5,198 nucleotides of DNA from an uncultured Collinsella sp. Its GTDB lineage: Bacteria; Actinomycetota; Coriobacteriia; Coriobacteriales; Coriobacteriaceae. Location: the NCBI GenBank assembly GCA_900757385.1, contig CAAENO010000195.1, positions 1 through 5,198 of the forward strand, in the 5' to 3' direction. Of this stretch, positions 1 through 5,198 are shown piece by piece. How positions within the stretch are numbered: position 1 is the stretch's first letter; the number at the start of each line of letters is the position of its first letter. The notes beneath the pieces are model-generated. The model searched no databases. It saw nothing but the letters and a program-made list of their open reading frames with translations, and was not told the DNA's origin. Both the position numbers and the translations under genes were made by a program.

Positions 1-2
1 CC

Positions 3-62
3 AATCTTGCTCTCCTGCTAATCAAGATTATAACGATTCTTGATTAGCAGGAGAGCAAGATT
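3..62. repeat. Perfect 25-bp inverted repeat with 10-nt loop
   Basis: The arms at 3-27 and 38-62 are exact reverse complements, separated by an AT-rich 10-base loop (28-37). There is no T tract on either side, so it is not a standard intrinsic terminator. Each arm contains an AGGAG-like ribosome-binding sequence when read outward. On the plus strand this AGGAG lies nine bases before an ATG at 63 that opens only a seven-codon frame (MRILING, stop at 84-86). A partial third copy of the CTTGATTA segment occurs near 72-80. The loop contains TATAAT on the minus strand and TATAAC on the plus strand, but neither has a convincing -35 partner. It could be a mobile-element end, a repeat family member or an operator for a gene to the left. 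The structure is certain; the role is unknown. Confidence 0.85.
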
Positions 63-157
63 ATGCGTATCTTGATTAATGGATAAGCAAGTTTTCTATT
101 AGTGGCCCCTCCCGGAGGATATCGAGCGGCCGAGGGGGCAGGCATGAACGCCTCTAG
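63..157. other. Non-coding spacer without a convincing gene
   Basis: I find no credible gene between the 25-bp inverted repeat and the hairpin element at 158-203. A GC-rich imperfect hairpin can form between GCCCCTC (105-111) and GAGGGGGC (132-139) with one bulged base. It has no T run on either strand. Two tiny frames with RBS-like sequences exist (plus 63-86, plus 144-176), and a 33-codon frame runs on the minus strand (44-145). None shows protein-like composition or a partner that would support translation. Confidence 0.5.
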
Positions 158-203
158 CCGAAAACAAAGTAGCTAAAAAAGCCCCGTCCCAAATGAGCTA
201 CTT
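158..203 (-). repeat. REP-like hairpin element, stem AAGTAGCT, core GGGACGGGGC
   Basis: Read on the minus strand, AAGTAGCT (203-196) pairs exactly with AGCTACTT (174-167) around a loop containing GGGACGGGGC followed by six T. The 3' tail is TGTTTTCGG. The loop core and the TTTTCG tail match the other palindromes in this window (near 3399, 4203 and 5068), although the stem sequence is unrelated. The first base pair of the stem overlaps the TAA stop (204-202) of the small upstream gene, so the element begins at the end of that gene. It probably acts as that gene's transcription terminator. By analogy it may belong to the REP elements moved by RAYT-type Y1 transposases. The structure is seen directly; the mobility is inferred. 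Confidence 0.6.
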
Positions 204-396
204 AACGCCAGGGGTCGGCTTCGAAGAGGGGCTCGCGCTCGGGGCGACGATCGCTATAAGGATCGTAGCCGTCGTCATCCTCGTTCTCGGCGCGGATATA
301 GGGGTCGCGCGGCTTGGGCGCCGGTTTAGGCGCAGGCTTAGGTGCGGCGGGTGCGGCATCGGTCGCCGGCGTGTTCGTCTTGTTCTTGTCTGTCAT
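202..396 (-). CDS. Small Pro/Lys-rich acidic hypothetical protein (64 aa)
   Basis: I do not recognise this protein. The 64 residues fall into three parts. Residues 1-14 are a polar Thr/Asn/Lys start. Residues 15-29 are a low-complexity AP-rich linker with APKP repeats. Residues 30-64 are charged, with an acidic cluster (ENEDDD, 37-42), several Arg and the end DPWR. There is no signal peptide or membrane segment, so a cytoplasmic, probably disordered protein is likely. The ATG at 396 is chosen because AAGGAG (410-405, minus) lies eight bases upstream. An in-frame ATG six bases earlier would sit too close to that site, and longer readings would run back through the clpB terminator. It lies 131 bases downstream of the clpB stop, beyond a strong terminator, so it needs its own promoter or readthrough; I see no clear promoter. 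Its stop runs directly into a hairpin element. Confidence 0.6.
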   Translation of the reverse strand: MTDKNKTNTPATDAAPAAPKPAPKPAPKPRDPYIRAENEDDDGYDPYSDRRPEREPLFEADPWR

Positions 397-404
397 CTGC
401 ATAG

Positions 405-410
405 CTCCTT
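405..410 (-). promoter_or_regulatory. Ribosome binding site of the 64-aa gene
   Basis: AAGGAG on the minus strand lies eight bases before the ATG at 396-394. The spacing selects that ATG over the in-frame ATG at 402-400, which is only two bases from the site. Confidence 0.6.
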
Positions 411-448
411 GCCATGTACTCACGTTCAACACCATCGATTGTCGCACG

Positions 449-485
449 AAAAAGGGCGGCGGACCCGATTGGATCCGCCGCCCTT
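449..485 (-). terminator. Intrinsic terminator of clpB
   Basis: On the minus strand a 12-bp GC-rich stem (AAGGGCGGCGGA at 485-474 with TCCGCCGCCCTT at 463-452) encloses a 10-base loop and runs into five T (453-449). It starts 43 bases after the clpB stop codon. This is a canonical rho-independent terminator and marks the end of the clpB transcript. The palindrome is less suited to work on the plus strand, where no T run follows the stem. Confidence 0.9.
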
Positions 486-527
486 GGCGTTTTGCGATGA
501 GGGGCGGTTTTAAAGCCGGCCCAAAAT

Positions 528-3155
<2,628 letters not shown>

Positions 3156-3176
3156 GGAATCACCTCTCTTGGGGCG

Positions 3177-3194
3177 GCCGCCCTACGGGGCGGC
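3177..3194 (-). promoter_or_regulatory. GC hairpin in the clpB leader next to the RBS
   Basis: In the clpB leader GCCGCCC (3194-3188) and GGGCGGC (3183-3177) form a 7-bp all-GC stem with a CGTA loop. It ends nine bases before the AGAGG ribosome binding site (3167-3163). The 3' arm also overlaps a 12-base palindrome (3172-3183), so alternative pairings between molecules or with flanking bases are possible. It could influence ribosome access or mRNA stability. The hairpin is seen; any regulatory effect is a guess. Confidence 0.45.
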
Positions 3195-3212
3195 TTCACG
3201 TTGTTCGAGAAG
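3194..3212. promoter_or_regulatory. Imperfect inverted repeat in the clpB leader, possible operator
   Basis: On the plus strand CTTCACG (3194-3200) and CGAGAAG (3206-3212) are inverted with one mismatch around five bases. Its place between the AT-rich stretch and the clpB start would suit a repressor site. It does not match the HspR HAIR (CTTGAGT-N7-ACTCAAG), CIRCE or CtsR consensus as I know them. A chance match is possible. Confidence 0.2.
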
Positions 3213-3233
3213 TATTGTTGCCAGCTTTACGCG

Positions 3234-3269
3234 ATCTTATACACAAATCTAAGTCTCTATATATAAGAT
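3234..3269 (-). promoter_or_regulatory. AT-rich putative clpB promoter region
   Basis: This is the only AT-rich stretch between clpB and the upstream palindromes. On the minus strand it contains TATATA-like sequence (around 3255-3264) and TATAAG (3241-3236), either of which could serve as a -10 box and would give a leader of roughly 75 to 95 bases. No good TTGACA-like -35 is found at 16-18 bases. The flanks ATCTTATA (3234-3241) and TATAAGAT (3262-3269) are inverted repeats, so it might bind a dimeric regulator. The location is suggestive only. Confidence 0.3.
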
Positions 3270-3332
3270 TTTCTGAGTGATTGATGGATAGGGTACTGAG
3301 ATGTCAGCCCGCCGCTGCCCAGGCGCGCTACC

Positions 3333-3389
3333 GTCTCGATCTGTAACATCTAGCAGCCATTTTTGATCCTAGATGTTACAGATCGAGAC
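3333..3389. repeat. Perfect 21-bp inverted repeat with 15-nt loop
   Basis: The arms 3333-3353 and 3369-3389 are exact reverse complements over 21 bp, around the loop 3354-3368, which contains TTTTT. The left arm begins GTCTCGATCTG. There is no T tract outside the stem, so termination is not obvious. The sequence is unlike the 25-bp repeat at 3-62 and unlike the GGACAGG palindromes, yet it ends immediately next to one of the latter (3390-3441). It lies about 180 bases before the clpB start. Exact arms of this length imply recent origin or selection. It may be a dispersed hairpin repeat of the genome; that is inference. Confidence 0.85.
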
Positions 3390-3441
3390 AGACCGAAAAC
3401 CACCACAAAGAGGACAGGCACCTTTGTGGTGGTCGCGGTCT
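3390..3441. repeat. GGACAGG palindrome, copy 1 (nested, after a stop codon)
   Basis: ACCACCACAAAG (3399-3410) pairs exactly with CTTTGTGGTGGT (3422-3433) around a loop with GGACAGG. Outside this, AGACCG (3390-3395) pairs with CGGTCT (3436-3441), so a second stem extends the first. The left flank is CGAAAA, which on the minus strand gives a stem followed by TTTTCGG. The element starts directly after the TAG (3444-3442) of the minus-strand membrane protein gene and could terminate it. Relative to copy 2, one stem pair is lost (A3411 against C3421). Confidence 0.8.
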
Positions 3442-4128
3442 CTACTCCTTCGCCGAACCCGTACTTCCCGATTCGACGGTCCAGGGCATCTCATCCTCGA
3501 ACAGCCATGTACGGGCAGACCCACTATCGCGTGCAGTCTGCGGGTCAGGCAAGCAGGTCTGATTATAGGCATCTTGGATACACTGACCCATAAAATCGTT
3601 GAGCTCGGTCTGGTCGCCCTCCATGACATAGGCGACATCGCCGTCCATGATGTAGATGCCCGGACCCTCATTGCCCTCGTAGCCCGGATCGTACGAGACA
3701 TCACATAACTTTGCGCCGTTTGCAGTGTCCAGCTCGATGGACGAGTGGCATCCGCCAACCATGTCGTTCGCTTTTGCCCGATAGGACGCATATCCGTACC
3801 AACGCTTAAATGTTTTGCCCTTGAGTAGCTCGGACGCCCTATCGATCAGGCTTGTATCCGTGGTATAGCGCATGGCCCCAAGCTGAATACGCGGATAATT
3901 GCTAATACCCAGCACAGCCGGCTGCTCATCAAAATCAACGGTAATGGTCTCGGGCTTGTCGTCGCCGGTCAGAAGTTCGACAGATTGAGTCACAGGCTTG
4001 ACCACCGGCTCCGTCACCGCAGCAGGTAGAAATGCCATACCGACAGCGCCCGCGCCAACCACAGCGATCGCAAGCGCCAAGACAATCAATCCAATACGGG
4101 CAGAACGGCTCACGGCAAAACACCCCAC
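3442..4128 (-). CDS. Hypothetical single-pass membrane-anchored protein (228 aa)
   Basis: I do not recognise a family. With the GTG start at 4128, residues 1-11 include basic SRSAR. Residues 12-36 form one hydrophobic helix (LIVLALAIAVVGAGAVGMAF), either an uncleaved signal anchor or a signal peptide. The rest is soluble and probably extracytoplasmic, with four Cys (about 127, 142, 183, 192) that could form two disulfides, a Gly/Tyr-rich acidic stretch (about 145-172) and a Ser/Gly-rich tail. No lipobox is seen. The frame extends to a GTG at 4152. I prefer 4128 because GAAGG lies eight bases before it and because a promoter at 4155-4183 would start transcription at about 4148. GTG 4113 (MSRSARIG) is a third option. 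It ends at TAG 3444-3442, right against a palindromic repeat. It is divergent from the next gene. Confidence 0.75.
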   Translation of the reverse strand: MGCFAVSRSARIGLIVLALAIAVVGAGAVGMAFLPAAVTEPVVKPVTQSVELLTGDDKPETITVDFDEQPAVLGISNYPRIQLGAMRYTTDTSLIDRASELLKGKTFKRWYGYASYRAKANDMVGGCHSSIELDTANGAKLCDVSYDPGYEGNEGPGIYIMDGDVAYVMEGDQTELNDFMGQCIQDAYNQTCLPDPQTARDSGSARTWLFEDEMPWTVESGSTGSAKE

Positions 4129-4136
4129 AATGCAAA

Positions 4137-4141
4137 CCTTC
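4137..4141 (-). promoter_or_regulatory. Ribosome binding site supporting the GTG start at 4128
   Basis: GAAGG on the minus strand lies eight bases before GTG 4128-4126. The more upstream GTG at 4152 has no comparable site. Confidence 0.4.
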
Positions 4142-4154
4142 GCCACCTGCACTA

Positions 4155-4183
4155 ATGATACCGCCAGCTAACACTATTACCAA
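4155..4183 (-). promoter_or_regulatory. Candidate sigma-70 promoter of the minus-strand membrane protein gene
   Basis: On the minus strand TTGGTA (4183-4178) and TATCAT (4160-4155) are separated by 17 bases, with each box at four of six consensus positions or better. The predicted transcript start at about 4148 lies downstream of the first possible GTG start and favours the later start codon. It sits 19 bases from the palindrome at 4203. Confidence 0.4.
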
Positions 4184-4202
4184 AAGAAGCCGCGCGCTCC
4201 TC

Positions 4203-4242
4203 ACCACCACAAAGGGGACAGGCACCTTTGTGGTGGTTTTCG
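4203..4242 (+). repeat. GGACAGG palindrome, copy 2 (in the divergent intergenic region)
   Basis: This is the most regular copy: a 13-bp perfect stem ACCACCACAAAGG (4203-4215) with CCTTTGTGGTGGT (4225-4237), loop GGACAGGCA, and the 3' tail TTTTCG (4237-4242). It lies between two divergent genes and is the only copy that does not follow a stop codon. Stem plus T-rich tail would terminate plus-strand transcription ahead of the downstream gene, which would insulate that gene from stray transcripts. REP-like nature is inferred from multiple near-identical copies. Confidence 0.85.
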
Positions 4243-4336
4243 ACGCTAACGGTCGACCATCTCGCGCAATGAGATTAAACTTGAATTGCTCTCTGAACAT
4301 ATCCATTTCTGCCTATCCTCAACAGATCTTTGTCTC

Positions 4337-4342
4337 GAGGAG
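4337..4342 (+). promoter_or_regulatory. Ribosome binding site selecting ATG 4348
   Basis: GAGGAG lies five bases before ATG 4348. The in-frame TTG at 4330 would place this site inside the coding region, so the ATG is preferred. No convincing promoter was found between 4243 and 4336; TTGAAT near 4280 lacks a good -10 partner. Confidence 0.65.
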
Positions 4343-4347
4343 CGCAT

Positions 4348-5016
4348 ATGAAGCCGCCTCATTCCACCGGTCGCAACGTCATCGCCATTCTCGCCATACC
4401 CATCGTGATGCTCTTCCTTATCGTCATCACGCCCTTTTCCCTTGGTATCACCTCGCCCTTCGATTTATGCGGAATGGTCGACGCCGGCTCGCGTGCCACC
4501 TCGCTCTCCTTTATCTGTCGCGGCGTGTTTTACGAAGATGGAATTCCCACCGGAAGTTGGCAGTCAAAGTTGCCACTGCTCGGTCAGATCGACGGATGCT
4601 CCCCCTATTTCTGCCTTGGACCTCAGACGCTAAACTATCTAATCGACGACCAGCCACTCGACTTCATCACCCTCGCCTACGACTACGCACCAAACACCGA
4701 TGAGCGCCACATGAACCAAGTCCTCGACAAGATGCTTGGACAGTGCGGGCTCACCGAGGAGGCCGGTCGAACCATCTATAGCAACCAGAAATTAAAGCGA
4801 ACAGAACTCCGCCGTGTCGGAAAAATCAAAGGGCGAAACGGGGCCGCCTACTGGGATGCCTGGGCAACACGCGACAAGGGCGAATTCGGACACAGCACCT
4901 ATATGGTCACTGTCTACACCAAAGACGGAATTAAGGACAATGTTGACGATTTCGCGTCATCCAAACTCGGCATCCCCAAAACAACCAAGCCCGCCAGCCC
5001 AGATGAAATCCTGTAG
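4348..5016 (+). CDS. Hypothetical membrane-anchored Cys-containing protein (222 aa)
   Basis: No family is recognised. Residues 1-9 are polar and basic (MKPPHSTGR), and 11-33 are strongly hydrophobic (VIAILAIPIVMLFLIVITPF), giving one membrane anchor or signal peptide with the rest outside the membrane. Five Cys (41, 57, 84, 89, 133) lie in the exported part. The C-terminal half (about 145-222) is Lys/Arg-rich, with a Tyr-rich strand-like stretch (about 183-191) and a Pro/Lys tail (KTTKPASPDEIL). The start ATG 4348 has GAGGAG five bases before it; a TTG at 4330 is less likely. It is divergent from the minus-strand membrane protein gene across about 220 bases. The two share architecture and size, but I see no convincing sequence homology. 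A GGACAGG palindrome with a T-rich tail follows 51 bases after the stop. Confidence 0.8.
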   Translation: MKPPHSTGRNVIAILAIPIVMLFLIVITPFSLGITSPFDLCGMVDAGSRATSLSFICRGVFYEDGIPTGSWQSKLPLLGQIDGCSPYFCLGPQTLNYLIDDQPLDFITLAYDYAPNTDERHMNQVLDKMLGQCGLTEEAGRTIYSNQKLKRTELRRVGKIKGRNGAAYWDAWATRDKGEFGHSTYMVTVYTKDGIKDNVDDFASSKLGIPKTTKPASPDEIL

Positions 5017-5067
5017 AGACGCTCATTAGAATGTCGTTCAGCGAGCACGGCAGCATCGAGCTCGCCC

Positions 5068-5107
5068 ACCACCACGAAAGGGACAGGCCCCTTTGTGGTG
5101 GTTTTCG
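5068..5107 (+). repeat. GGACAGG palindrome, copy 3 (downstream of the plus-strand gene)
   Basis: The left arm starts at 5068 (ACCACCAC then GAAAGG) and the right arm ends at 5102 (CCCCTTTGTGGTGGT), followed by TTTTCG (5102-5107). Relative to copy 2, one stem A is G (5076, still a G-U pair with 5094), one stem G is A (5079, mismatched with C5091), and one loop A is C. The change next to the loop allows an extra G-C pair (5082 with 5088). Stem plus T tail, 51 bases after the stop, could end the plus-strand transcript. Confidence 0.8.
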
Positions 5108-5109
5108 AC

Positions 5110-5141
5110 AAAAAGAAGCCGCCCCAATAAAAAGAGGCGGC
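5110..5141 (-). terminator. Intrinsic terminator of the gene at the right edge
   Basis: On the minus strand GCCGCCTC (5141-5134) pairs with GGGGCGGC (5125-5118) with one G-U pair and an 8-base AT-rich loop. It is followed by TTCTTTTT (5117-5110). It lies 18 bases after the TAATAA of the partial gene entering from the right, which fits its role. With copy 3 of the palindrome it separates two convergent genes. Confidence 0.8.
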
Positions 5142-5159
5142 ATCAAGCAAGTCTATTTA

Positions 5160-5198
5160 TTAGCGTCCCTCAAGACCCAACGAGAACGCAGAAATGTA
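5160..5198 (-). CDS. C-terminal end of an unidentified gene (partial)
   Basis: The last 12 codons (YISAFSLGLEGR) end at TAA 5162-5160, with a second TAA immediately after. An intrinsic terminator begins 18 bases further on. The other two minus-strand frames lack this stop-then-terminator arrangement. Too little is present to name the product. That a gene ends here rests mainly on the double stop and terminator. Confidence 0.45.
   Translation of the reverse strand, partial: YISAFSLGLEGR

Noticed and set aside
44..145. 33-codon minus-strand frame with AGAGG five bases before its ATG
   Set aside because: It ends inside the 25-bp inverted repeat, and its composition is not protein-like. An RBS match alone is weak evidence.
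3156..3332. HspR HAIR or CIRCE operator upstream of clpB
   Set aside because: Only a half-site-like ACTCAG occurs (near 3274-3279), without a properly spaced inverted partner.
3935..4306. 123-codon minus-strand frame starting MDMFREQF with an RBS-like AGG upstream
   Set aside because: It translates through the palindrome copy at 4203 and overlaps the better-supported membrane protein gene in another frame. Its later part is Cys/Arg-rich shadow sequence.
4914..5150. 78-codon minus-strand frame containing KTTTKGPVPFVVV
   Set aside because: It spans the right-hand terminator and the palindrome copy and runs antisense into the plus-strand gene. The KTTTK peptide is only the translation of the repeat.

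Overview
The window looks like chromosomal DNA from a gut Coriobacteriia relative, most likely Collinsella. The grounds are a GC-rich clpB of actinobacterial type and short palindromic repeats with a GGGACAGG loop that I associate with Collinsella genomes. No search was possible, so the genus is an inference.

Layout. Bases 1-201 hold no convincing gene: a perfect 25-bp inverted repeat lies at 3-62 and a repeat-like hairpin at 158-203. A 64-residue Pro/Lys-rich small protein (minus strand, 202-396) follows, then an intrinsic terminator (449-485), then full-length clpB (minus, 528-3155), the ClpB/Hsp104-type disaggregase. Upstream of clpB, 3156-3441 is non-coding. It contains a GC hairpin beside the clpB ribosome binding site, an AT-rich stretch, a perfect 21-bp inverted repeat (3333-3389) and a nested palindrome (3390-3441). 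Next come two divergent genes for unrecognised single-pass, cysteine-containing membrane-anchored proteins (minus, 3442-4128; plus, 4348-5016). Their shared intergenic region carries another copy of the palindrome. A further copy lies after the plus-strand gene. It is followed by a minus-strand terminator (5110-5141) and the last 12 codons of a gene that enters from the right edge.

How the parts relate. clpB is the only gene of known function. It appears to be transcribed alone, with its own leader and terminator. The other three proteins are hypothetical and nothing links them to clpB beyond position. The most distinctive content is the non-coding hairpin set. Three copies of one repeat (CCACCACAAAG stem, GGACAGG loop) and one element with an unrelated stem share the loop core and, in most copies, a TTTTCG tail. 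Three of the four lie just after stop codons, with the T-rich tail pointing away from the gene. This suggests REP-like mobile hairpins reused as transcription terminators.
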